A program made the translations under genes and the position numbers. DNA of 14,689 nucleotides from Sulfurovum sp. (lineage in GTDB: Bacteria; Campylobacterota; Campylobacteria; Campylobacterales; Sulfurovaceae). Positions 1 to 7,210 of this stretch are shown here, one piece after another; the stretch's first letter is position 1, and every line of letters starts with the position of its first letter. The notes under the pieces are model-generated. The model made no database searches. It had not been told where the DNA came from and worked only from the letters and a program-made list of their open reading frames with translations. The stretch covers positions 1-14,689 of the forward strand of contig DQVY01000068.1 of NCBI GenBank assembly GCA_015661535.1, given 5' to 3'.

Positions 1-2
1 AC

Positions 3-914
3 GGGACACGTAAAAAACTGGGTTCTTTTCTGATGATGTCTTCTATGGCAGGTCTTACTGTCTCCTCATCACTTTGGCTTACCGCCATGGCAGCCAACCC
101 TGCCGGCGCTAAAATGGCAGAAGAGTTTGGTGTACATATTACCTATGGTTCCTGGGCTATTGCTGCGTCTGTACCGGCACTTGTACTTTATTTACTCATA
201 CCACGTGTGCTTATGAAGATATATCCTCCAGAAGTAACAGAGACTCCCGATGCACCACTGATCGCACAGAATGCCTTAGAGAAAATGGGCCCGGTACATA
301 GAAATGAATGGGTCATGCTGGCAGTTTTCATCGGTATGGTCGGTCTGTGGATCGCTTCCTCTTTTGTACCTGAACTCAATAAAACAGCCGTGGCTTTCCT
401 TGGATTGGGTATCTTGATGCTCACCAATATTTTTACTATGGAAGATCTTAGCGCAGAGGGTAAGGCACTTGGTACGCTTGTATGGTTTGCCATCCTCTAC
501 GCAATGTCTGTGTATCTCAACAGGTTTGGTTTTATGGGATGGATTGGAGACAATGCTGCAACCATGGTAGAGGGAATGTCATGGCCGATGGCTTATGTAA
601 TCCTTATTGTCTCTTATGTCTTGATACACTACTTCTTTGTATCTCAGACCGCTCAAATGCTGGCACTTTTCACTGTATTTTTGGGGGTGGCTGTAGGAGC
701 AGGTGTACCTGCAGAACTGATGGCACTGATGCTTCTTTTTGCTACGAATTTCAATGCGATCATCACTCCTCAGGGTTCATCTGCCAACGTCATCTATGTG
801 GGTAGCGGCTATTTGGAACCGGGTGAGATCTATAGAGTGGGTGGTATTATCACCTTGGTAAATACAGTGGTTTTCCTTACAGTGGGAACAGCATGGATAT
901 TATTGGTTACATAA
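3..914 (+). CDS. SLC13/DASS-family dicarboxylate or citrate transporter, 5'-truncated by the window edge
   Basis: This is the C-terminal 303 residues of a sodium- or antiport-driven anion permease of the inner membrane, from the family of CitT, YflS and the plant 2-oxoglutarate/malate translocator. The frame is open from the first bases, and the residues before the first ATG (RKKLGSFLMM) already match the family, so the real start lies outside the window; the ATG at 33 is internal. Family marks are the LTAMAANP segment near the start, a central cytoplasmic stretch with YPPEVTETPDAP followed by KMGP, and near the end TPQGSSANVIYVGSGYLEPG, which corresponds to the second substrate-binding hairpin. 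About seven or eight hydrophobic segments are visible. Full-length relatives have about 450-500 residues, so roughly a third is missing. Substrate is probably a di- or tricarboxylate; the sequence alone does not settle which. It is convergent with the nuo operon and probably unrelated to it in function. Confidence 0.9.
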   Translation, partial: GTRKKLGSFLMMSSMAGLTVSSSLWLTAMAANPAGAKMAEEFGVHITYGSWAIAASVPALVLYLLIPRVLMKIYPPEVTETPDAPLIAQNALEKMGPVHRNEWVMLAVFIGMVGLWIASSFVPELNKTAVAFLGLGILMLTNIFTMEDLSAEGKALGTLVWFAILYAMSVYLNRFGFMGWIGDNAATMVEGMSWPMAYVILIVSYVLIHYFFVSQTAQMLALFTVFLGVAVGAGVPAELMALMLLFATNFNAIITPQGSSANVIYVGSGYLEPGEIYRVGGIITLVNTVVFLTVGTAWILLVT

Positions 915-965
915 AAGGAAAACATGATAAAACAATAAAGGCAACAAAAGCAATGCCAATTATTT

Positions 966-1004
966 AAGGGTCATTCTCTCCTATGACTTTTAGTAGGCCC
1001 TTTT
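966..1004. terminator. weak candidate terminator between convergent genes
   Basis: In the 104-base gap between the transporter and nuoN, GTCAT (970-974) and ATGAC (983-987) form a perfect 5-bp stem with an 8-base loop. AAGG (966-969) can pair with CCTT (999-1002) across an asymmetric bulge. A T-rich run follows on the plus strand. The stem is short and broken, so this is at best a weak terminator. Its position between converging genes is the main argument for it. The rest of 915-1018 shows nothing else that I can support. Confidence 0.3.
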
Positions 1005-1018
1005 ATTTGATCCCCTTT

Positions 1019-2503
1019 TTACCTCAATGAAGACATAGCCTCTATTGCTATCTCCATAAAGCCGTCTGCTCCGGGAATATACGGTATAAGTGTGGTACCG
1101 ATACCACCCCAAACAACAATAAGTGCCATCATGACAATCAGAATGGTGCTGATATTCACAGGAAACACTTTTTGCTCCTCTTCTGAGGGGTAAAAATACA
1201 TCATGGCAATGAGTTTAAAATAATAATAGACCGAGATAAATGCCGTAAGTATCCCTAAACCTGCCAGTAAGATCTGTCCGGATTCTATGGCTGAAGTGAA
1301 GATGTAAAATTTACCCAAGAACCCTATGGTTGAAGGGAATCCTGCCAGAGACAACATAAATATACTCATCATCAGTGCCATATAGGGACGTCTTTGTGCA
1401 AATCCTTTAAAGTCCTCATATTTCATTTGCCGTTTACTTTGAGAATCGATAAAACTCAAAATACCAAATGCACCTGCAGCAGAGATAAAGTATGCAATAA
1501 GGTAGAACATAATAGCAGGTGCAGCAACTTTTGAACCTAAGCCTATAGAAGAGAGTGCAATAAGCAAATAGCCGCTATGCACGATAGATGAACCCGCAAG
1601 CATTCTTTTGACCAGGCTTTGATTGATTGCAAGCCAGGAACCTCCAAAAAGGGTAAGGATGGTCACTGCCTGCAGCAATTCCGTCCAAAAACTGTTGATG
1701 GGAGCAAAATCTACCAGATAGAGACGCAAAGCAATCGCAAATACAGCGATCTTGAATGTAGATGCCATATACATGGTAATAGGATAGGGCGCACCATGAT
1801 AGACATCAACCACCCATGAATGAAAAGGCACAGCACCTATTTTGAACAAGATAGTAAGCATGATGAAAGTGGCACCAATAATAAGCATAGGGATGTTGTC
1901 TAAGCTATTGCCATTGACATAATTTGCGATCTCAGTCAGAGATGTGGAACCAACCGATCCATAAATAAGGGCTGTCCCGAGCATGAAAAATGCACCGGTC
2001 ATAGAACCCAATACTATATATTTCATCATCGCTTCTGAACTGACTTTATTGCTCTTGTGATACCCGACCAAAGCATACACACTGAGTGACGCGATCTCTA
2101 AGGCGATAAAAGCGGTTAAGAGTTCATGGGCGTGGGATAACATCATCATACCAAAGAGAGAAAACAGCATAAGCGCAAAATACTCTCCGGAGAAATAAGT
2201 ATGACTTTTAAAGTAATCATTGTTGATGAGCAGTGTCAACATAGCACCTGCAGTAAACATCATGTCAAAAATCGATGCAAAGTCATCGAGGATGAATGTG
2301 TCACCAAATATAGTTTCAAAAAGAAAAGCAGTACTTTTGTCTCCATACAAAGAGAACTGTAAAATAAGAGAAAGTCCCAAAAAAGAGACGGCAATAAGAT
2401 TTAGTCTACTCAATGTCAATGTGCTGTTGGCAAGCAGCATCAAGACCAAAGCACCCAGTACCACTGTTGCCATAGGGGAAGCATATAAGAATTGTTCTAT
2501 CAT
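1019..2503 (-). CDS. nuoN: NADH-quinone oxidoreductase subunit N (antiporter-like membrane subunit)
   Basis: NuoN is one of the three Mrp-antiporter-like proton channels of the complex I membrane arm. The 494-residue protein is strongly hydrophobic throughout, with about 14 membrane segments, matching family length (E. coli about 485). Visible channel residues are Glu136 in the helix ALEIASLSVY, Lys221 in the broken helix before VPFHSW, and Lys251 in a later helix. The signature PFHSWVVDVYHGAPYP (226-241) corresponds to the usual PFHxWxPDVYxGAPxP. The start ATG overlaps the nuoM stop as ATGA and is preceded by AGGAG with a 7-base spacer. It is the last gene of the operon and faces the convergent transporter gene. 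Confidence 0.96.
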   Translation of the reverse strand: MIEQFLYASPMATVVLGALVLMLLANSTLTLSRLNLIAVSFLGLSLILQFSLYGDKSTAFLFETIFGDTFILDDFASIFDMMFTAGAMLTLLINNDYFKSHTYFSGEYFALMLFSLFGMMMLSHAHELLTAFIALEIASLSVYALVGYHKSNKVSSEAMMKYIVLGSMTGAFFMLGTALIYGSVGSTSLTEIANYVNGNSLDNIPMLIIGATFIMLTILFKIGAVPFHSWVVDVYHGAPYPITMYMASTFKIAVFAIALRLYLVDFAPINSFWTELLQAVTILTLFGGSWLAINQSLVKRMLAGSSIVHSGYLLIALSSIGLGSKVAAPAIMFYLIAYFISAAGAFGILSFIDSQSKRQMKYEDFKGFAQRRPYMALMMSIFMLSLAGFPSTIGFLGKFYIFTSAIESGQILLAGLGILTAFISVYYYFKLIAMMYFYPSEEEQKVFPVNISTILIVMMALIVVWGGIGTTLIPYIPGADGFMEIAIEAMSSLR

Positions 2504-3978
2504 TTTGAAGCTCCTATCGCATGTAAAGCATCTTGTAAAAACAGACTCAGTTGAGGCTCAAACATAGGTGTAAAGAGTGAGGGAGCAATACCTGTAAGTA
2601 TCAAAAGTATGACCAGAGGAAGTAAGAGGATGACCTCTCTAAGATTCAGGTCAGAAAATTCTGTTGTATTGTTTGCTGTGCCAAAAAGTGTACGTTGTAA
2701 CATCCAAAAGATATAGACCATAGCCGAGAGCATTGTGGTTGCGGTAAAAACACCTATCCATATATTGGTTTTGAATGCACCAATAATGATGAGCAGTTCG
2801 GCTACAAAGCCTCCCGTACCCGGTAACCCTGCTATGCTGAGTGCAAAAAATGCAAAAAAGAATGCAAATTTCGGTGCCTTGCCTGCAATACCGCCAAGCT
2901 CAGAAATATGTACGGTTTTAAAACGTTTATAGAGCAATCCGATCATGAGAAAAATACCTGCGGAGGCAAGGGCATGGGTGCCTATGAAGTACAAACTCCC
3001 GCTCCAGGCATAAATGTTGGTCAAGAAAATCCCCAGTGCAATGAGCGAAAGGTGTGAACCCGAAGAGTAGGCAAACATACGACGAAGGTTGTCCTCTGTA
3101 ATGGCACGAATGGCATAATATAAGAGACCAATGAGTGCCAATACTATAATTGTGGGTGCATAATAGATAAGTGTTGTTTCAAAGAGACCAAATCCAAATC
3201 TCCAAATACCGTAAATTCCGAGCTTAGCCATGATCGATGACATAATAACCACTGCGGGTGTCGGTGCAGAACCATAAGCAGGTGCCATCCAGGTGTGAAA
3301 ACCGACCAGTGGTATCTTAATGGCAAAAGCAAGTAAGAATCCTGCAGCAAGCCAAATAAACGTTTGTGCATCAAAGTCAAGCGTGGCAAGGTCTTGTAAT
3401 GCGAAACTCCATACACCTGTCGTTTCAAAATACATATAGCCAAGATACATAATAGAAAAGAGCATACTCATAGAACCCAGGATGGTCATTAAGATGATCT
3501 TCATGGAATTGTACTGACGCAGTCCATTTCCATATTTTCCTATCATGATAAAAATAGGTAGTAACATGGTTTCCCAAAAGAGATAAAAAAGTACCAAGTC
3601 AAGTGAAAGCACAGCACCGGTCACTCCTGTTTGAAGCAGCATCATATTGTACCAGTATCCTTTTCGCTTCTCATGCATCATATAAAGATAGAGAGGTGGC
3701 ATTAAAAGGGTGATCAGTAAAAGCATGATCAACGAGAGGAAATCGATACCTATAAAGTAAGTGAAACCTGAGCTTTGGATCCACGGTGCCTGTTCAACAA
3801 ATTGCATACCGCCATGAGGGTCATAATGATAGGCCAACCATAAAACAAGGAAGAGGGTGACGACAGAAGAGAAAAATGCTCCCAGTCTCAATACTTTCAC
3901 GGGTGCCTGCACCACTCCCATGACCATAGCGATGATCAGAGGCAGAAAGATGATATTGCTAAGGATGTGATCCATCAT
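2500..3978 (-). CDS. nuoM: NADH-quinone oxidoreductase subunit M (antiporter-like membrane subunit)
   Basis: NuoM is the middle antiporter-like proton channel of the membrane arm. It has 492 residues and about 14 membrane segments, a normal length. The main channel residues are present: Glu136 (FWETMLLP), Lys221 (AIKIPLVGFHTW), Lys252, His309, His335 and Glu394 (GFVAELL). However, the usual WLPDAHxxAPT motif after His228 reads WMAPAYGSAPT, so the conserved Pro-Asp-Ala-His is lost while APT is kept; in the NuoL and NuoN encoded alongside, the aspartate is retained. The nuoL stop abuts the start directly (TAAATGATG), with GGAGGTG just upstream; either of the two tandem ATGs could initiate. No frameshift is apparent, so the substitution looks like lineage divergence, not damage. 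Confidence 0.96.
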   Translation of the reverse strand: MMDHILSNIIFLPLIIAMVMGVVQAPVKVLRLGAFFSSVVTLFLVLWLAYHYDPHGGMQFVEQAPWIQSSGFTYFIGIDFLSLIMLLLITLLMPPLYLYMMHEKRKGYWYNMMLLQTGVTGAVLSLDLVLFYLFWETMLLPIFIMIGKYGNGLRQYNSMKIILMTILGSMSMLFSIMYLGYMYFETTGVWSFALQDLATLDFDAQTFIWLAAGFLLAFAIKIPLVGFHTWMAPAYGSAPTPAVVIMSSIMAKLGIYGIWRFGFGLFETTLIYYAPTIIVLALIGLLYYAIRAITEDNLRRMFAYSSGSHLSLIALGIFLTNIYAWSGSLYFIGTHALASAGIFLMIGLLYKRFKTVHISELGGIAGKAPKFAFFFAFFALSIAGLPGTGGFVAELLIIIGAFKTNIWIGVFTATTMLSAMVYIFWMLQRTLFGTANNTTEFSDLNLREVILLLPLVILLILTGIAPSLFTPMFEPQLSLFLQDALHAIGASK

Positions 3979-5853
3979 TTACAGCACCTCCAGTTTAATT
4001 AACATATAGCAAGATATAGCAGATAAGCCTACGAGTATATAAAGTGCATAGTATCGGACTTTCCCGTTTTGCAAGGTACCAAACATTTCTGCAGACTGTA
4101 GATAGCCCCATATATTGAGATTAATAAACCCATCAAATATTTTAGGATCTATGATATTCTCGATCAGTCTACTTATCTTGAGGAGTGGTTTTACAATGAG
4201 AATATCATACAGCTCATCAATGTAAAATGTATGGATCACCAAGCTTTTAAAACGTGTATTTTCTTTCGCTTCTTCTGCATTTTTGGCAAAAAGTGTATAG
4301 GCCAACCCCATACCTAAAAGAGCTAATATCACATTAAGTCCTCCGAGCATATATTCTGTTGCATGAGAGACATGAAGTTTCATATCGGGAAGGCTTAAAA
4401 ATGTGTTGATAAGTGCATGACCGCCATAGGCTTCATTGAGACCCAAAAACCCTGCGCTTGCAGCACCAATGGCTAAGACAACAAGAGGTTGGGTCATGGT
4501 CTTTGGCAGTGCTTGTAACTTATGCTCCTCTTTGGCTTGCGCATGAAATACGCTAAAGAGCATTCTAAACATATAAAATGCTGTAAGCAGTGCTGTCAAT
4601 GTTCCCATGCCCCAGATAATATAATGTTCAGAGGTAAAAGCAGTCACCAAAATGGCATCTTTTGAGAAGAAACCTGCAAAGGGAGGTATGCCGCTAATGG
4701 CAAGTGTTGCGATGAACATCGTGATATAGACCAGTTTAAGATGTTTTTTTAATCCACCCATTTTAAAAATATTTTGCTCATGATGCAGTGCGATGATCAC
4801 AGCACCTGCACCCATAAAGAGCAATGCTTTAAAGAAGGCATGGGTAAAGACATGAAAAATACCGGCACTGTATGCACCCAGACCAACAGCGATGAACATA
4901 TAACCCAGTTGACTCATGGTCGAGTAGGCAAGTATCTTTTTAATGTCACTCTGATAACAGGCAATGATGGCTGCAAAAAGCGCAGATGCTGCACCTATAG
5001 AGGCTATAAAGATACCAACATCCGGGATCTCAACATAGATAAAACTGTACCTTGCCACCATATAGACACCCGCAGTTACCATAGTAGCAGCATGTATGAG
5101 CGCAGAGACAGGTGTAGGGCCTGCCATGGCATCAGGAAGCCAGACATAAAGAGGGATCTGTGCAGATTTACCCATAGCACCCACAAAAAGCAAGATACCT
5201 ATAAGGCTCAACATTTCAGGATCGATAGCAGAGATATGTGTCGCTATCGCTTCAAAAGTGAATCCACCCTCAGCACCATGGACAAAAAGTAGTGCCAGTG
5301 CCATAATGAAACCAAAATCACCCACACGATTTAAGATAAAAGCTTTGTTTGCCGCAGTAATATTGGCGGTATCATGATGGTAGAATCCAATCAAAAGGTA
5401 AGAACACAATCCTACCAGTTCCCAGCCTACAAACATCATGATGGGATTGTCTGACAACACCAAAAGCAGCATACTGCCCATGAAAAGATTAAAGTAGGCA
5501 AAGAACTTGCCATAGGCTTCATCTTCTTTCATATATCCTGCGGCATAGATATGAATAAGTGTCCCGATAAAGGTAATGAAAGATATCATCACCACAGAGA
5601 GCCTGTCTGCCATGAATGCTATGGAGATATTAAGATCACCTATGGCTATCCATTGCAGCAGTGTCGTGTGCAGTGTATCGCTTCCATTTATAACTTGGTA
5701 CGTCACGATAAACGATAAAAGTGTCATGATCATAGGTGTACCTACACCAATGATCGTATAAAAAGTATATCTCTTTGCTTTTGTATTGCCAAGATAGACT
5801 ATGCCAAGAAGCAGTGCAGAGAAAAAGGGAAGTACAACAATAATACTAAGCAT
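3979..5853 (-). CDS. nuoL: NADH-quinone oxidoreductase subunit L (antiporter-like membrane subunit with lateral helix)
   Basis: NuoL is the distal antiporter-like proton channel and carries the long helix that runs along the membrane arm. The 624 residues match family length (E. coli 613). Canonical features in order are Glu145 in VGWELVGLCSYLLIGFY, Lys229 in GAMGKSAQIP, the intact WLPDAMAGPTPVSALIHAAT motif (238-257, including His254), His338 and Lys342 in the next channel helices, and the terminal-channel Lys398-Asp399 in FFSKDAIL. The C-terminal amphipathic region begins near FYIDELYD, followed by a final hydrophobic anchor. The ATG overlaps the end of nuoK by 8 bases and has AAGGAGAG upstream with a short spacer. 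Large ORFs on the opposite strand in this gene are shadows. Confidence 0.97.
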   Translation of the reverse strand: MLSIIVVLPFFSALLLGIVYLGNTKAKRYTFYTIIGVGTPMIMTLLSFIVTYQVINGSDTLHTTLLQWIAIGDLNISIAFMADRLSVVMISFITFIGTLIHIYAAGYMKEDEAYGKFFAYFNLFMGSMLLLVLSDNPIMMFVGWELVGLCSYLLIGFYHHDTANITAANKAFILNRVGDFGFIMALALLFVHGAEGGFTFEAIATHISAIDPEMLSLIGILLFVGAMGKSAQIPLYVWLPDAMAGPTPVSALIHAATMVTAGVYMVARYSFIYVEIPDVGIFIASIGAASALFAAIIACYQSDIKKILAYSTMSQLGYMFIAVGLGAYSAGIFHVFTHAFFKALLFMGAGAVIIALHHEQNIFKMGGLKKHLKLVYITMFIATLAISGIPPFAGFFSKDAILVTAFTSEHYIIWGMGTLTALLTAFYMFRMLFSVFHAQAKEEHKLQALPKTMTQPLVVLAIGAASAGFLGLNEAYGGHALINTFLSLPDMKLHVSHATEYMLGGLNVILALLGMGLAYTLFAKNAEEAKENTRFKSLVIHTFYIDELYDILIVKPLLKISRLIENIIDPKIFDGFINLNIWGYLQSAEMFGTLQNGKVRYYALYILVGLSAISCYMLIKLEVL

Positions 5854-6160
5854 TATTCTCTCCTTGGCTCAAGGTATGAAAAGTGTCACTGTCTATGGTC
5901 CTGTTCTCACGATACAAGTGTATAATCATAGCCAGGAAAACAGCTGCTTCAGCAGCAATGACCCCTATCATCAGGAGTGCCATCACTGAACCGCTTGTAT
6001 CATCAAGTACTTTTGAGAGCGTTGCAAGAAGCAGTGATACAGAACTCAACATTAACTCAATAGACATATAGAGCACAAAAAGATTTTTTCTGCTCACAAG
6101 TCCTACAAGTCCAATACTGAAAAGAATAGAGGCTAAAAGAAAAAACATATCCGGGGTCAT
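5846..6160 (-). CDS. nuoK: NADH-quinone oxidoreductase subunit K
   Basis: NuoK is the small three-helix membrane subunit that links the quinone module to the antiporter-like subunits. It has 104 residues (E. coli 100). Both membrane-buried glutamates that the family needs for proton transfer are present: Glu35 in SIELML and Glu71 in AAEAAV, matching E. coli Glu36 and Glu72. The ATG overlaps the nuoJ stop as ATGA and is preceded by AAAGGAG with a 7-base spacer. The gene overlaps nuoL by 8 bases. Confidence 0.96.
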   Translation of the reverse strand: MTPDMFFLLASILFSIGLVGLVSRKNLFVLYMSIELMLSSVSLLLATLSKVLDDTSGSVMALLMIGVIAAEAAVFLAMIIHLYRENRTIDSDTFHTLSQGENNA

Positions 6161-6699
6161 GGTCTGCTCCTTTCTCTGCTGTTTGTTTGTGTAGTATTGT
6201 CCTCTTTCTTTTTACTTTTTCTGGCAATCACAATGGCACCTACCATCGCACTTAAAAGCAATATGGACAAGATCTCAAAAGGCAACACCCAGTGACTGAA
6301 CATCTCTTTTCCAAGCACTTTTGTATTGATGGTTTCCATCGTAGAAAAGTGGTCTGGCAAGGTTGTCAGTGTTTTATAAAGTAAAATTGTGAATGGTGCG
6401 ACCAAAATAGACGTCAAAATGATCCATTTTGTTTTGTTGGGTTCTTGGGGCAAACTTTTACTCTGTGCATTCACAGTCAAGATCGTAAGCATACTCAAGA
6501 CCACCACCGCACCTACCGATACCAGGATCTGTGCAATCGCCAAAAACTGACTGTTCAGCATTGCGAATAAGCCAGCCAAAGCGATCATCGCTACGAGAAA
6601 ACCAAAGGCAGCAAAAACAGTTTGTTTATTGCTTATCATTGCAATACTTCCGCCGATCATGAAAAGTGCCAAAATAGAAAAAATACTAATCTCTAGCAC
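6157..6699 (-). CDS. nuoJ: NADH-quinone oxidoreductase subunit J (GTG start)
   Basis: NuoJ is a five-helix membrane-arm subunit whose third helix changes shape during turnover. I place the start at GTG 6699, giving 180 residues beginning MLEISIFS. The exceptionally good GGAGAGGAG (6707-6715) sits 7 bases upstream, and the longer open frame back to 6819 would only add a charged 40-residue segment overlapping nuoI. Family features are FLAIAQILVSVGAVVVL in helix 3 and PFEILSILLLSAMVGAIV near the end. The helix-3 motif normally reads VYxGAxMVLF; here the conserved tyrosine is Ser61 and the phenylalanine is also Ser. The C-terminus is a basic, Lys/Arg-rich tail. It overlaps nuoI by 14 bases and nuoK by 4. 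Confidence 0.93.
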   Translation of the reverse strand: MLEISIFSILALFMIGGSIAMISNKQTVFAAFGFLVAMIALAGLFAMLNSQFLAIAQILVSVGAVVVLSMLTILTVNAQSKSLPQEPNKTKWIILTSILVAPFTILLYKTLTTLPDHFSTMETINTKVLGKEMFSHWVLPFEILSILLLSAMVGAIVIARKSKKKEDNTTQTNSRERSRP

Positions 6700-7210
6700 A
6701 AGAATTCTCCTCTCCAAAAGCACCTTTATGTGATAAAAGCTGCTCTTTGTCCATGATAAAATCTTCTCTGCTACTTCCCGTAAGTGAAAAGATACCCGTA
6801 TCCATACGAATAGCATCACAGGGACAAGCCTCTACACAATAGCCGCAAAAAATACATTCAAGGGTGTCTATGAAAAAGCTTTTGGGCATTTTTTCATCAT
6901 GGCCGTCTTCTCTTTCTGTCGCTTCAATAAAGATACAGTCTGAGGGACAGGCAGTGGAACACATAAAACATGCAACACAGGCAATGGAGTCATCCGGTCT
7001 GTGTGTCAACCTGTGCAGTCCCCGGTATCTTTCCGTAATGTCTGTGGGTTGCTCTTCCGGGTACTCCAGGGTGTCCACTGCATTGATGTCACTTACATTC
7101 TTAAAGAAGTGTTTAAAGGTCACTTTGACCCCATCGTAAATAGCCGGAAGGTAGAGCTTGTCTTTCAGGCTGCTGCCATGTCTTGGTATAACGGTTATAT
7201 TTTTATTCAT
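6686..7210 (-). CDS. nuoI: NADH-quinone oxidoreductase subunit I (2x[4Fe-4S] ferredoxin-like)
   Basis: NuoI is the connecting-module subunit that passes electrons through clusters N6a and N6b towards N2 in NuoB. From ATG 7210 it has 174 residues (E. coli 180). The two ferredoxin motifs are complete: Cys78, Cys81, Cys84 and Cys88 in CVACFMCSTACPSDCI, and Cys119, Cys122, Cys125 and Cys129 in CIFCGYCVEACPCDAI. The linker between them has the family EDG motif at 101-103. I chose 7210 because it makes an ATGA overlap with the nuoH stop and has AGGAG 7 bases upstream. The frame is open further, to a start at 7282, but that would add 24 residues inside nuoH. The last residues overlap the nuoJ start. 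Confidence 0.95.
   Translation of the reverse strand: MNKNITVIPRHGSSLKDKLYLPAIYDGVKVTFKHFFKNVSDINAVDTLEYPEEQPTDITERYRGLHRLTHRPDDSIACVACFMCSTACPSDCIFIEATEREDGHDEKMPKSFFIDTLECIFCGYCVEACPCDAIRMDTGIFSLTGSSREDFIMDKEQLLSHKGAFGEENSCARD
6707..6715 (-). promoter_or_regulatory. ribosome binding site that fixes the nuoJ GTG start
   Basis: On the minus strand this reads GGAGAGGAG and lies 7 bases before the GTG at 6699. It is the strongest match in the operon to the 16S anti-Shine-Dalgarno sequence. It supports GTG 6699 over the in-frame ATG codons at 6819 and 6816, which would lengthen the overlap with nuoI to more than 130 bases. Confidence 0.8.

Noticed and set aside
482..805. 107-codon plus-strand ORF overlapping the transporter in another frame
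   Set aside because: Cysteine-rich shadow of the SLC13 gene with no family resemblance; the transporter frame contains all the conserved motifs.
934..957. GGCA...TGCC hairpin as a rho-independent terminator for nuoN
   Set aside because: Only four base pairs with a loop of ten bases; too weak to support, despite the T-rich stretch that follows on the minus strand.
4774..5292. 172-codon plus-strand ORF opposite nuoL
   Set aside because: Its composition (many Cys, His, Arg, Thr) is typical of an antisense shadow; nuoL is clearly the real gene and no promoter or ribosome binding site stands out.
6700..6819. Longer NuoJ starting at 6819, overlapping nuoI by more than 130 bases
   Set aside because: The extra 40 residues are an out-of-frame reading of nuoI. 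GTG 6699 has a near-perfect ribosome binding site and gives the expected NuoJ N-terminus.
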